From Pyropia yezoensis (taxonomy: Eukaryota; Rhodophyta; Bangiophyceae; Bangiales; Bangiaceae), in assembly GCA_009829735.1 (NCBI GenBank), contig CM020620.1, forward strand, positions 11,715,420-11,779,419: 64,000 nt of DNA, read 5' to 3'. Below are positions 31,168-43,300 of the stretch, in pieces; the stretch's first letter is position 1, and each line of letters opens with the position of its first letter. Under the pieces are notes generated by a model. That model made no database searches. It was not told where the DNA came from and was given only the letters and a program-made list of their open reading frames with translations. Both the position numbers and the translations under genes were made by a program.

Positions 31168-31640
31168 CGCGTCACGGTGCACCCGATTCGTTGCTGATGC
31201 CCTGCCTGGAGACGACTTTCACTGCGCATGCCGCCAGTGAGGGGTGGGGGGGGGAGGGGGGGTGCCGCGTACTGCGCCATACGCCGCCGTGCGTACCGCG
31301 GCTGGTGTCCGCCGCATCGGTCCGCGTCAGACGGAGGGGGGGGGAGGGGGGGTAGGAAGCGGGCGGCGCGCGCTCGTGTCACGGCACGACGCGTGAGGCT
31401 CGTTGCTGACGCCGCCCCCTTGCCTGACCCGGCTGCCAGTGCGCGTGCCGCCTGTGGGAGGGGCACGCCCCGCTGGACGCACAGCGCCGCTGATGCGGGT
31501 CACCGCTGGCGTTTGATGCGGCCGCGGGGCGCGATGTCCATGGACGGATGCGCAAGGCCCGCTGACGCGGCTCGGTGACCTGTACCGGCTGCCAGTGTGC
31601 GTGCTGCCCGCGGGGGGGGCACAGCCAGGTGGGCGCACAC
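31168..31640. repeat. three diverged copies of a GC-rich repeat
   Basis: Segments near 31170, 31380 and 31565 share TTGCTGA(C/T)GCC-like and GGCTGCCAGTG(C/T)GCGTGC motifs in the same order. They form an imperfect tandem array with a period of about 200 bp. Confidence 0.5.
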
Positions 31641-32346
31641 CGCCTGAGGTGCGTGCCACAGCTGGACGTGGCGGTCTGCGCAACGGAGAGGAGGCGAGGG
31701 ATGGGGGAGGGTGGTGGGGAAAGGGGGAAGGGGACGTCACCCTCCCCTCCTCCCCGTTGGGGTGTCGGCCGGCGGTCCGCCCTCGCCGACACCTTCACCG
31801 CCGAGCATACGGGGGATGCTCAGCGCAGACTGGGCGGGTGAGGAGCCTTTCCCACTCCCCCAGCCCCCTTCTTCTCGTCCGCTTCCGCGCTTCGTTCCTC
31901 ACTATGACGCCTCCGCGGCAACGGGTGGGCGTGGGTAGGGGGGGGGGGGGGGGGGGGGTAGGGGGGGACGGAATGTCTCCCAGACGTAGGAGTCACCACC
32001 CGTGCCGTGCTGGTAGTGGGCAGGGGGTGGCGGTGGCCGGGCAGATGCCGCCATCGGCCGCTCGCGCCCCCCCCCCCCCCCCTCCCCCTCTGGCCGACGC
32101 GCATCCACCGTCGCGCGGGAGCGAGGGGGGGCGGACGGCCGCCTCTGGGAAGTGAAGAAGCGCAAGGAGAGGGGGGGAGGGAGGGGGGTGCCTCTTGCTC
32201 CAGCTGGGGAAGAGAGACTAAAATGGGGGGGGGGGGCACGCCGGAACTGGGGTGGGGAAGCAACACTCGGCAACCTGTGGTCGGGATGGATTTCGGAGAA
32301 TGGCAAGGGGGGAACGCCGCCGCCTTGTGCCCATTTTTCCCCGCGC

Positions 32347-32406
32347 GCACGCACACACACAGACACACACACACAGACACACACACACATACACACACAA
32401 CACACA

Positions 32407-32487
<81 letters not shown>

Positions 32488-32491
32488 CACA

Positions 32492-32556
<65 letters not shown>

Positions 32557-32559
32557 CAC
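32347..32559. repeat. CA/GT microsatellite
   Basis: About 210 bp of almost pure CA dinucleotide with a few interruptions (CAGA, CACC). It ends 28 bp from the stop codon of the Hint-tailed monooxygenase gene. Confidence 0.97.
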
Positions 32560-32586
32560 TCCTACGCACAGCTTCGCGCAACGGGT

Positions 32587-35500
32587 TCAGGTGCCCACCA
32601 ACCACCGGGCTGCCGCCACGGCGCGCACCACCGGAGCGCATCCCTTCCGCAGCAGCCGGCTGACCACCACCCCCGGGGCAGCCCAGCCGGCCACCGCTGC
32701 AGCGCGCAGCGGCGCCACCGCCGCCCCAGCCAGCGCCGCCGGCAGAGCGGTGGTGAGGTCGGACGCAACCACCCCGTCCACCACCAGGCTTCCCGCCGTC
32801 GTGTGGGGATGGTAGAGCCCAGTCGCGGCCACCCGGGGATGGACGGCGATGAGGGTCATCGGGGACCCGTCAGCTGCAAAGAGCGTGTCCCCAACCGCCA
32901 GTGACGCTGCGGCGGTAAGGGCGGGAGTGCCGCCGCCGCCGCCGCCGCCACCTGCTCGGCCGCCGCCACGGCCTCCACCGCTGCCACCGCCACCGCGGCC
33001 ACCGTCGCGCACCACCGCGGAAAGCTGGTGGCCCGCGCTGACAAGCAGGGTGTGCGAGTGGCTCGCCCCCGCCGCGCTGCAGGCGGCCGGCCACACCCCG
33101 GCGACAGGAGGACACTGCGGCGGCGCGACGGCGGCGGCACGGGCCGCGACCAGCCGCACAAACGTCGCGGCCGCCGTCGCGTCGGCGTGGCTCCACAGGT
33201 AGACGCGGGCGTAGACGCCGCCCGCGGCAAGTACCTCGTCACCGAGGCGCAGGTCGTCCATCCGGGACGTCGACACGACGCCCCCGCGGCGGCGGCGCAC
33301 CGTCGCGGCCGCCGGGAAGCACTCACCGCCGCCGCCGCCGTCGCCGCCGCCGCCGTCGCCGCCGACACCGCCGCCGCCACCGCCATGCCTCGCGACTGGC
33401 GATGGTGCCGGCCGCTGCTGGGAAAACTCGCAGGTGGGGGCCTCGTTGAACGGGTCGGACCAGCCGGCCTCGTCGGGGACGGCCCGCGCAGACCGGTTGA
33501 ACCAATCGACGCCCTCGATGCGGGCGGTGGCGTTGCCCACCGTGGCCGCGCGACCGCCACACACACTCCAGTCCTCCCCCGTAGCGGCAATGTAGTAACC
33601 CCCACAGCCGGTAATGGTGTCCCCCGGCGCCGCGTGCACACCCGTCCGACGGGGCCGGGGGTACACAGACAAGCTGCCAAGCAGCATCTCATCGTGAGTG
33701 GACGCACCCCACAAAGGGGCCGGGCGGCCGGCGGCGAGCAGCTTGTCCACCCCAAACTCCGCGGACACGGTCAATCGGTCGCCGGGGTAGAGCACGGTTG
33801 GCTCAAACAGTGTAGGACGCTGATGGCTATTACTCCAGTGTTTGGAGCCCTCGAGGGTCTTGAAGAAGGTGCCGTTCCTGTATATGTTGGTCCACATTTG
33901 TAGAGCGGTGTAGTGGGCGTGAAGGGCCTGCGCATGACATTCGACAGTAGCAGCACAGCAGGAATCAACGCTTCCACATCCTGCAAGCAGTCGTCTGGTC
34001 CCAGTCGAGTGAGTTAGTGTTCAGCATGACCAACGTTGGTGGAAGGGACGCCCGGAGATACAGGCAACAGGACCGTCCCGGAGACAAAGAGAAAAACAAG
34101 ACCACTAGACTCCCCACGCTCCACATCCAACGCACCGAGTAGAAAACAGTCACCGGCTCTGCCATCTGGCTGGTACACTCGCTTGCGCAGGTGTAGGTGT
34201 AGTTCACGCCGCTTTCCACCCGCTCGTCCCCAATAAAGATGCCCGTGTTGCCGAGCCGAATAACGCCGCTGTCATACCGGCGGGGCTTGGTCGTCGTGTG
34301 GAAGCGTACTGAAGAGTTATCAATGACGCCCTCCAGGCCGTCTGGGTTGTCATAGTGCAGCTGGAGCAGGAAGTAGCGCTCGTCGTTGGTGATAGGCAAT
34401 CCAGCCTCTTCCGGCATGACCAGCGGCTTTCCCCCGAGCGACCACCTGCCCGATGCAATACCGACCATGCAGAGGCGCATGTGTGTGAGTCATTGCCCAA
34501 ACCACGCCCGTCTCCAAAAGCGTCCCCCACCCCACAAAAGCAAGATCATCGCAATGAGTAGACACAGCCGGCTCGGAAAGACCCACCGTCACAAACGTAC
34601 CCAAACACTGACTCGGTGCAGGTCGGGATCATGTAGATGCACGAGCGCCCTGCCTTGAACTCGTCAAACAGCGGCGTCTTGGTGCACGATAGCACCACCA
34701 GGTGATGCGCCAGGCGCCCGCCGGCGGTCTTCGTATCAATCACCGCCTCTGCCGCAACCATCTGAACCACCCCCCCCGGCGGGGGCGGGGGCAGCTCGAA
34801 CGTTGCACATCCATAGTCCGTCTGGTTGGACGAAACCGCATAGTACGGCATGGTGAGGAGCACCTCCCCGTCGGCGTCCGCGGGCACCCCACCTGTGGAC
34901 GCCAGGTCCCCAGAATGAACCGCGGCTGCCCCCGGGGCGGAGAGGTCCACCTCCACCGACAGGCGGGCGGCGCCGTGGTAGCCAAAGCCGCTGCCATACG
35001 CGTACATGAGGATGTTCGATCCCGCCACGATGGCACGGTCCTGGGAGGGGTCGGGGGCAGCGAGGGAGCGGCTGACCTCGAGGGTCAGCGTGCCCGCCGA
35101 CGAGTCTACGACACAAGAGGCGAGCACCCACGACGCCTTGTCCGGGCAGTCGTCCGGAACGGGGAATACCGCGTCGCCGCCAATAGAGGAGTTTAGCGGG
35201 TAGGACACCATCGGGACGTGCCGGTCGACGAGCTTGCACGCTGTGCCGCTACCGCCGCCGCCACTACCACCGTCACCGCCACCGCCACCGCCACCGCCAC
35301 TGCCGCCGCTACCACCGCCGCTGCCAGGCGGGACACCAGCCTCAAACTCGGCCGTCACGATATCGGCGCCGAGCATGCTGCCCGACGCCGGGTCGCCCAC
35401 CCCGAACCCCACCCACAGTGCCGTCGCGTTGGGGGTGACCACCGCACGGTCGGTGATGACCATCGCCACGTCAATGGTGGACGCGTGGAGGCTCCAGTGG

Positions 35501-35700
35501 AGTGCCGCGCCGGACCCCGGCAGGCGCGTCGACGCCGCATAGGTGCGTGTCAGGGCCGGCGCCGTGGGCGCCACCGCCGGCGCGGCAGCGGCGGCGGTGG
35601 TGGCGGCGGCGGCGGCGGCGACGCCGGCGGCTGGAGCCACCAAGAGCCACAGCAAACGGCGGGCGGCGCGGGGCACCGCGCCGCCCCAGTCCAGCGGCAT
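32587..35700 (-). CDS. secreted DOMON plus copper type II (DBH/PHM-like) monooxygenase fused to a hedgehog-type Hint domain
   Basis: Three minus-strand exons (35700-34601, 34445-34136, 33927-32587; introns of 155 and 208 bp with GTACGT...GCAG and GTGCGT...GCAG ends) give 916 aa. Order: signal peptide (residues 1-35); DOMON-like domain (about 55-265) with an Asp/Gly-rich insert; copper monooxygenase N-domain with HH 332-333 and LHYDNP (His 397); C-domain with LHAHY (His 473, His 475) and THDEM (Met 551). These are the six copper ligands of PHM/DBH, with similar spacing. After a Gly linker, Cys 673 in ECFPAAATV opens a Hint domain with SAGHQLS (Ser in place of the usual Thr) and a VDGVVASDL block typical of hedgehog C-terminal domains. 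DBH-like enzymes hydroxylate using copper, oxygen and ascorbate. The Hint part suggests self-cleavage or lipid transfer, inferred only. Extracellular or secretory pathway. Confidence 0.8.
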
Positions 35701-38700
35701 TGAATATCGACAGCGGGGAGAGGGGGGTAGAGGGACCTCAGGGGGGTCTGCCCCAAACCAACGAGGGGCAACGGCCACAGCGAGCAGGGCGTGCGTCGAT
35801 CCAAGATGGGGGCCGAGGGGGGACGGGGGGGTTCGCCGCGTGGTCAGCCGCCGGGGCCCTCAAGCGCAGATATCCTCGAGGCGCATTGCCTCGACAACGA
35901 ACCCGACGAGACCGCGCCATCGCCGTGGGGGCCGGCTGTCGCAGCAACAGCCACCCGAGGGGGGGGCGGGCTGTCAGGTGGCCACGCCAGCCCCCACCCC
36001 ACAGGTGCATGTGCAGGCGGACAACCCGTCGAACAACCGCAGGGCACGGCAGGAACGACAAGAGACACCAAACATGTGGGGAGGGGCGGGGCGGGCCCCG
36101 CTGAGGATGAGTTCCGAGCACGGCGCGGGTCCCCCCCCCCCCCCCCCCGGGCCGGGCCCCCCCCCCCCCCCGCCCCTCCGCCAGCCAGCTCCTCTGCCGG
36201 TAGCGGCACGCTGCATCACGCCCCGCGGGCCCATGCGGGACCCACAGATGGCGGTGCGTGGCCAATCCCGCCACGCCTGCTCGCCTCTATGTACCTGTGT
36301 CGCGGCGTGGCAGGCGGTGGCCACAGGTGTAGGCGATCTCTGTCAAGTCCAGACGCGACTCACGGCCATGGCCATGGCCATCGCTCCATGTATTGCTGCT
36401 TGCTGAAATTTGTCCTGGTGGCCCGAGACGGAGACATTGAGTCAATTTCTGAACTTCACGGACACCGCATCAGCTGGACAGCGCTATCAGCTGCTTGGCA
36501 ACCAAATCATGTGGTCGTTTGCCGGGCCAGACAAAGCCACAACTGTTTCTCACTATTTCTTCTCAGAAGCTTGAGATTTTTTACTGTCAGGAGCACTTTG
36601 CAGGGAGATCTTGGCAGAACTACTTGGCGGCAGGTGGGGGAGGGGCACCCCGGCCGACTACTTGACGTGGCGCGGCGCGGCACTGCCTGGGCGTGGGCGA
36701 CCGGCAGCGTCCTTGTTCTCCGCGCGCTGGCGGCATCCTGCGCGCGCCTACCCGTCCACCCTCGACGACCCTGCTTCTGTCGTCGACGACGCTGTGGTCC
36801 CTGCCTGTCGGGCCGCTTCTGTACTATTGCTCGGGACTGAGAGCGGTAAGCGCCTCATGTTCTTCATCTGATTGGTACGGCACGCGCTTCACGGGTCGCA
36901 ACGGCTGGGAACCTCTTGGGCGGGGACCCCAGACACGGCGACCTCGTACCTCGACGAGGTGCGCGACCATATGTACCAGACTGCGTATATCCGTTTTATT
37001 TAGTCCGCAGGGCCGGCTTTGTGGCCGGTCAGCCAGCTGCTTTAGGGGAGCTGGCGTAGCCTGCATTTATGGACCAAAAGTCACGTTTATTGGCACATCC
37101 CCCCCTCGGTCCCTCTCTCTGGTTACAGCCTGTGGGGGCACATCGGCCTGGGAGTCGGTCCCAGCGGCGTATCTGATTGGCGGAGAGCCCTTCTGAGAGA
37201 GTCAGTCTCGGTCCGCCAGAACAGAATTCAGAAATCAGCAATATCCCAGGCCAACCAGCGCTCAGAGATCATCACTCCGTGAGTCGGCTCCCAATGACAC
37301 GCCTTGTCCTGTAATGTAAATACATGAATTGTCCCCTACGACGGTGAAAGTGTGTTGGCAAGTCAACAATTGCAATGCATACAAGCGACTTGGTCATCAC
37401 CTCCGCAGCCGGCAGCCTCGCACAGGGGAAAGGAACAAATCGCTTGTGGAGGAGCCACCGAGACTGCACACACACAGTCTCTGGCACATTTCCGTACAAC
37501 TTGGCTATCTATCAGGTGTCTCGACTTGTGTCAGTCAGTGAAGTGATCGAGGTTCTGTTCCTCTCGCTGTGTTCGTATCCGAGGGAGGCAGGCCTCATGG
37601 CAGTCATGAATGAGATGTTTGCTCGCGTTGCTTGTGAGAAACGAAACACGCAGCACAGATAAGAAATGGATACTGAATAGCTAGGGGCAGTGGGGAATGC
37701 AGGGGGGGGCAGGGCAGCAGTGGAGGCTGGGTCCGCAGCAAGTGTCAAAAACTTTAGTGTCGGCAACAGGGGCGCGCTGGTTGGGGCTGAGTAGAGCAAC
37801 TGAATTGGGGGGGGGCGTCTAGTGGGCCGTCACAGCGGCCTTCGCCGGGTGTGTGTAACAGCAGGAGAGTGCGGCGGTGACCGGTCGTTGGTGAGGTCGG
37901 GGTCCTCGCGGGGGGGGACTGCCAGCGTGGTAGACGACTTCAAGCGGAGGTGGCGGCTGCCGGCGGGGAAGAGCAGCCAGGCAAGGGCGGGAGGCCGCAT
38001 CTGTGGGGGGGGGTGGTTGTTGGTGGGGGGAGACTGCTGCTGGTCTGAATGTTGTGCGGGCGGCTACGGCAGGAGGGCTGTCACGGCTATCAGTGGAAAC
38101 GGATGCCAGAGAGGTGGAGCGGCCGACAGGGGCGTGAGGGTCCGTCTGCTGGTCAAGAAGAAGGCTGCTGCAGGCGGGCAGCTGTCACCGAGGAGGGGAA
38201 CATGCCGTCAAATCCGGAACTGCCGGTGGCCGGCAGCGCGGTGCGGCGGCTGCTATCGTTGGGGAGCACTGCAGTGGCTGGGGGGGGCTGCTGCTCAGCG
38301 GGCAGCCGCCACCGACCTGGAGGCGACGGTGGAGGAGAGCGCCCGCTAGCCACAGGCGTGAAGGGGTGGCTGCTGGCAGGGGTCAGCGGCTGCTGGAGGG
38401 GGGGACGGTTGCACGGGGGGGGGGGGGGGCTGCTGGCGTGAAAAGCCGGCTGCATGTGGTCGGGTAGCGGCTCCGAAGGGAGGGGTAAATGGCAAGGGCC
38501 AGAGGTGAATAGTCGGTGACCGTCGGTGGGGTGGACCTGCTGTTGGCGAAGGGTGGAGCCCAGAGACCGCCGGCGGGGGGGGGTCGCCGCTGGCGGGGGG
38601 GGGCGTTGCTGGCTGGGGCAGCCCCACGTGTGGTGGACGCCTAGCTGCCGCCGAACAAGAGGGGCTGCCGCTGAGAAGAAAAGCCGGTGCCCGCCGGCGC

Positions 38701-40385
38701 GGGGGGGCTGCTGAAAGCGAGGGGCGGCGGTGTAGGTCGGCTGCTCGAGGGTGGGCAAAGCGGGGCGACCAGCAGCAGCCGGAGGGGGAAGGTGCGGCTG
38801 CTATCCTCCTGGTATGGGATCGACTCAGCATGGAGGGGGAGACGTGGCTGCGAACTGGAGGGGCAGCGAGTGGGGGAGGAGGCCCGCGAGGCGGTGGCGG
38901 GCACCGGGCGGGGGGGGGGTGGCCGTCAGTGCCCACGTGTCTCCACGTGTTTACTTTTGAGATGTCTGTCTGGCCCGTCTGACACGACCGGTGTCTGAGC
39001 TGCCGAGCCCAGTTCCATGTCTGTCATTGTGTCTGGGCACATGGGGGGCCCCTCGCGCGCCGTCCTAGCATGCTAGTGAAGCTCGCTGATTGGTCCATTT
39101 GGTTTCCTGGTTGGTTTCACTAATATTCAGTGAAAGTAGATGCCGCCGATTCCTACGTGACACTGTGAAACTGAGGGGTTAATCTCCGGCTGGTCAGATT
39201 TACCCTCCGTGGTCAGATTTATCCGCCAGACGGAGATGACGTCGTGACCGGGGCCCATGAGAGTGGGCCGAGATGCTGGAAACGTCGTTCGGCCCTCCGA
39301 TGACCGAACGAACATTCTATGGTGGAAGGCAAGGCCGAAGAGCCGCCCTCGGCCCTCCACCTGTGATCTGCGAAGGGCTCCTCCTCGCCGTCCGTCGGAC
39401 CCCAGCGCGCACCTTTACTGCTGACAAGCGGCCCTTATGACGACCGGGGAGCCACACAGACTCCATGGGTCTCAAGCCTTGGTTGCAGCAGCCGCACCAC
39501 TCACGGACGCCTTCTGTTTGGGTGGCCCTGCCGCGTGCTGCCGGCGCGTGTGGGTGGCGAGGCCAGTTTCCATCTGAGGCTGTGCAATCGGGGGGAGCCG
39601 GCCTGGCCAGCCGACAGCTGCGCTTTGCGGCTCTGCGCCTACTGCGGCGCTTGCCCGGACCGTATCGCACCGCCCCCGATTGGGCTGCCCCCCCGGGTCA
39701 TACTGCCGGGTGCCAATGATGGCCTGGCCCGAGGTGCAACTGGCCGTCTCCCGTGCACGGGACTTTCGCGACCCGTGGAAGGGCAGTGGTTGAGATCGTC
39801 AAGCCGAGTGTTGCCGAATAGGGAGAGGGGAGGAGCGGAGGGACATGGGCGGCGGCTAGAGGGCCTCTGAGGGGCGATGCATGGGAGGCCAGGGCGGTAG
39901 GGCGGCGGATGCCCACAGAATGTGCCGCAGGACCCGAGCCGGACCCCTTGTGTGGTCAACCTTGAAGCACAGACCGGCCGATCACCGCCCCCGGGCGGGG
40001 CCCGCCGGTGAGACGGCCTCGCTACCACAGAGCGGCAGTGGCAACCGTGCACTGGGTCGATGAACCAGCGGATGGGTTCGAGGCACCCGCGAAGGGGCCA
40101 TGTCGGGGGGGTAAACGCGCCCTGGGGGCGTGGCAAGCGATGCTTTTAAGGGGCATCCCGCGTTTCTCCTGATCGGTTGACCGAGGTGGGCGCAGAGCAG
40201 GACCCCGCCAGCGACGACGGCGACCCCGTCCACGCTGGGCGGCGTGGGCGTTCGCTCAAGCCCGCTGCTTGTGCGTCGACGGAGTTTGCACCGCGAGACG
40301 CGCCGTCTGGTCGCTGTTCCACCTTACGCCTCTGCTCCGGGGCTGTGCCCCTCCCCCTCCCGGCAGCCCTCCCGTCTTTGTCACC
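35701..40385. other. gene-poor stretch between the monooxygenase and exchanger genes
   Basis: No gene recognised in 4.7 kb. It contains poly-C runs (about 36130-36175), the second copy of the dispersed repeat (36488-36531), an AT-richer part (37.2-37.7 kb), a GGGGGGCTGCTGG-type imperfect repeat region (37.9-38.9 kb), and a small hairpin TTTCACT/AGTGAAA near 39115. Open frames on both strands overlap and show no domains. Confidence 0.45.
36488..36531 (+). repeat. dispersed repeat, copy B
   Basis: 39 of 44 bases match 21512-21555, including ATCATGTGGTCGT and TGCCGGG. Same orientation. Confidence 0.55.
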
Positions 40386-43300
40386 ATGACCGGTCGCCAA
40401 TCCCTCCGTGGCTGTCGCGTTGTGGGCAGCGGCTGCAGCTCTGCCCGCGGCCTGCCCCTGCTACTCATTACCTTCCTGTGCGTCGCGGTGGTGCTGGGGG
40501 GCTCGGCGGTCGCCAACACGGGCGGCGGAGCGGCGCCAGCGGCGCCGGCAGCGGGTTCCGAGGGCACGGCACCCGCCACGGAAGGCGGTGATGAGGCGGG
40601 AGCGGAGGGAGGCCACACTGGCGACGCGGGCGCCGAGGGTGGCCACGGCGGTGGCCACGGGCTTCACCCGCCCCTGTGCGACCAGCCCATTACGGATTGC
40701 TTGCTCTCCATTGCGCCGCCACCTTGCCAGACTGAGGCGTGCCACTCGCAGCTGACGGTGCTTATCTTCCCCTTCCTGGCTCTGATCTTTGGCATCATCC
40801 TCCAGCCATTGGTGGGGCTCCTCCGCCTACCCTACACCCTGCTGCTGCTGTTCGCGGGCGCGCTGCTTGGTGCCGTCGGCTGCGCCACTGGCCTGGGCAT
40901 GCTCACACGCTCCCTCCGCCGGTGGGTGCACCTTGAGCCGCCGACCGTCTTCTTCTTTGTCTTCCTCGCACCCCTCATCTTCGAGGCCGCCTACAACACC
41001 GAATGGCACGTATTTAAGCGCTTGCTTATCCCCATTGTCACACTCGCTTTTGTCATCGTCATTCTGCAGGTGTTTGCCGTCGCGGTGTTTCAGCTCTACG
41101 TCCTCCGCACGGCTTACTGGAACTGGTGGACGGCTCTAACCTTTGGGGCCATGTTAAGCGCAACTGACCCCATCTCTGTGACGGCTACGCTCAAGTCTGC
41201 GGGTGCATCCGAGCTTCTCAACGTCATGATCGAAGGCGAGTCACTGCTCAACGACGGCAGCGCCTTCGTGCTGTGGGAGGCGTTTTTCGCCAACGCGAAG
41301 GCGGTCGGCGCAGGCGAGGAGGTCGAGTCTGCCGCCCAGATTGTGGTGCGGGTATTGCGCCTGTCGCTGGGGGGGGTGGCTATGGGGCTGCTCTTTGCGC
41401 TGGTGTACGTCGGCAAGTTTTTCTCGCGCTTTGTGAATGCTTCGATTCGTTTCTTTGTATTCTTGTATGGCGTGACGGGCCTGCGAATGCTTCTGCCCAT
41501 GCCGTTCCTTATCTGACCATACGCCTCTTCTGATCCTGTCTTTTTCTGCTTCTAAACCTCCGTTTGACTGGCGTGATTCCCACTTTGTCTTCCTTGCGCA
41601 GCGCTCTGTTGACTCTTTCGCTGGTGTACGAGGCTTTTGAAGTCGAGACGTCGGTTTTGCTCGTTGTGGCATTTTTGGGCTTTTGGACAGCTCAAGTGCC
41701 TGCCATGCTGTCCGGGGTGATATGCAATGTAACCTCTGGACTGGTGCTCTCGGCCTACGCGCGGCCCCTCATCTCCCCTTCGGTCCGAGATCCGCTACAT
41801 CATCTCTGGGAGTACATAGCATGGGCGGCGAACACGATCGTGTTCGTCTATGCAGGCCTGCTCGTCACTGCGTTCACCTGGAGCTGCTCCGGGCAGCAGC
41901 ACGGGTGGCGTGACTACGTCTACATCTTCATCTGGTTTGGGTTCCTCCAGCTGATTCGCTTCCTGTTCTTGGCGGCCTTCCACCCTATCCTGTCATGGCG
42001 GCAGGCGTGGTTCACGCCACGGCACTCGATTTTCGTGGGTCTGTCTGGCCTGCGCGGGGCAGTGAGTCTCATCTTGGCGCTGGAGGTAGCGGAGGCTGCC
42101 GACCTCCCATCAGAAGTCAAGTCTCGGGTGGTGCTGTGGACAACGGGCATCGTCGCTCTATCGCTGCTTGTCAATGGCCTGTCTGTCTCTCCCGCCTTGT
42201 CGCGGCTGGGCCTGGCCAAGGCCGACGCGACGCGTGTCACCTTCTTGGCACGCGCCAGGTCTCTAATGACTCAGAAGAGCCTGGCGATTCTTGACACGCT
42301 AGCTGTCGACGGAGGGAGCAAGGCCGCGCGCTGGTCCTACGTGCGGGATAACGTGCTGCCGTCTTCTTGGCTAGATTCATCTACTGTGGACGACTACGTG
42401 CGGGCTTCTATCGACATACGTGGCGCCATGTCGGCTGACGTCCGGCGGAGTTTGGACATCCACGCGCTGAACCAGCGGATGGGCACTACTGCAAGCGCGG
42501 ACATGCCGCGGTCGCACACGACCCGGTATGGCTCGGCTTTGCCAGCAGATCGCGACCGTCCAGAGAACTCTCCGCTCGGAAGTACGCCGAAGGGGGACCG
42601 CCTCACACCCTCTATTGCGGCAGTGGCCGGTGGCGGCCGTTTCACACCGCCACCTGGGGCATCTGCCGGCGGCGACCGCTTCTCGCCCTTCCACTCGAAT
42701 GTCGGCGGTGGCGCGCACATGGCCCGGGGGACAGGGATTTGGGGGGAGCGGACTCCCCAGGTATCCCTCGATATTCCTCGGCGCGGCGGCGCCGTCCAGA
42801 TGAGCAGCTCTGGTATGCGGCCGGCGCCTGGCCAGCGGCCCTGGGGTACTGACCTTCATGTGGAAGCGAACAGCCCGCTTTTTCTCTCCAACATGGGGCA
42901 TGCGACGCCGCGGGAGCCAGGCGAGCAGGGCGCCTTCCACCTCGACGGCAGCACGGCGTCTGTGCAGCATGGCCCACAGGTCCGAAGCAAGAAGAAGGGC
43001 CGCGGCAGCGCTGGTGACTTACGAGGAGGTGACGGCCGGCAAAGCCGTTTTCCTGGACTGCCACTCCCTGGGCGGGGGGGCGGCCAGAATGGGCCCGGCG
43101 GCCAGGACAACTACGGCCCGGGCGCACAAGCGGGCGTCTTGGGAAGGGTGTCGGGCGCGTGGGACACGATGCGACGGGGCGTGGCGCGTGTGGCTGGAGC
43201 TCCGGGCACGGCAGACATCTTTACTGACCAAGGACGGGCATTCGGGGGGAACGACCCGAATCGGACAAGGGATTATGCGGAAGACGTGTCCGACACATCT

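Larger units (their letters stand above)
29194..32586. other. repeat-rich spacer upstream of the bHLH-GAF gene
   Basis: No gene recognised in 3.4 kb. It holds CCAAT-containing duplicated promoter-like blocks (29849 and 30107), poly-C and poly-G runs (31019, 31938), a degenerate repeat of about 80-150 bp in three copies (31.17-31.64 kb) and the CA microsatellite. Long open frames here are low-complexity translations. Confidence 0.45.

Noticed and set aside
31902..32815. Open frames of repeated Cys-Val or His-Thr
   Set aside because: Translations of the CA microsatellite.
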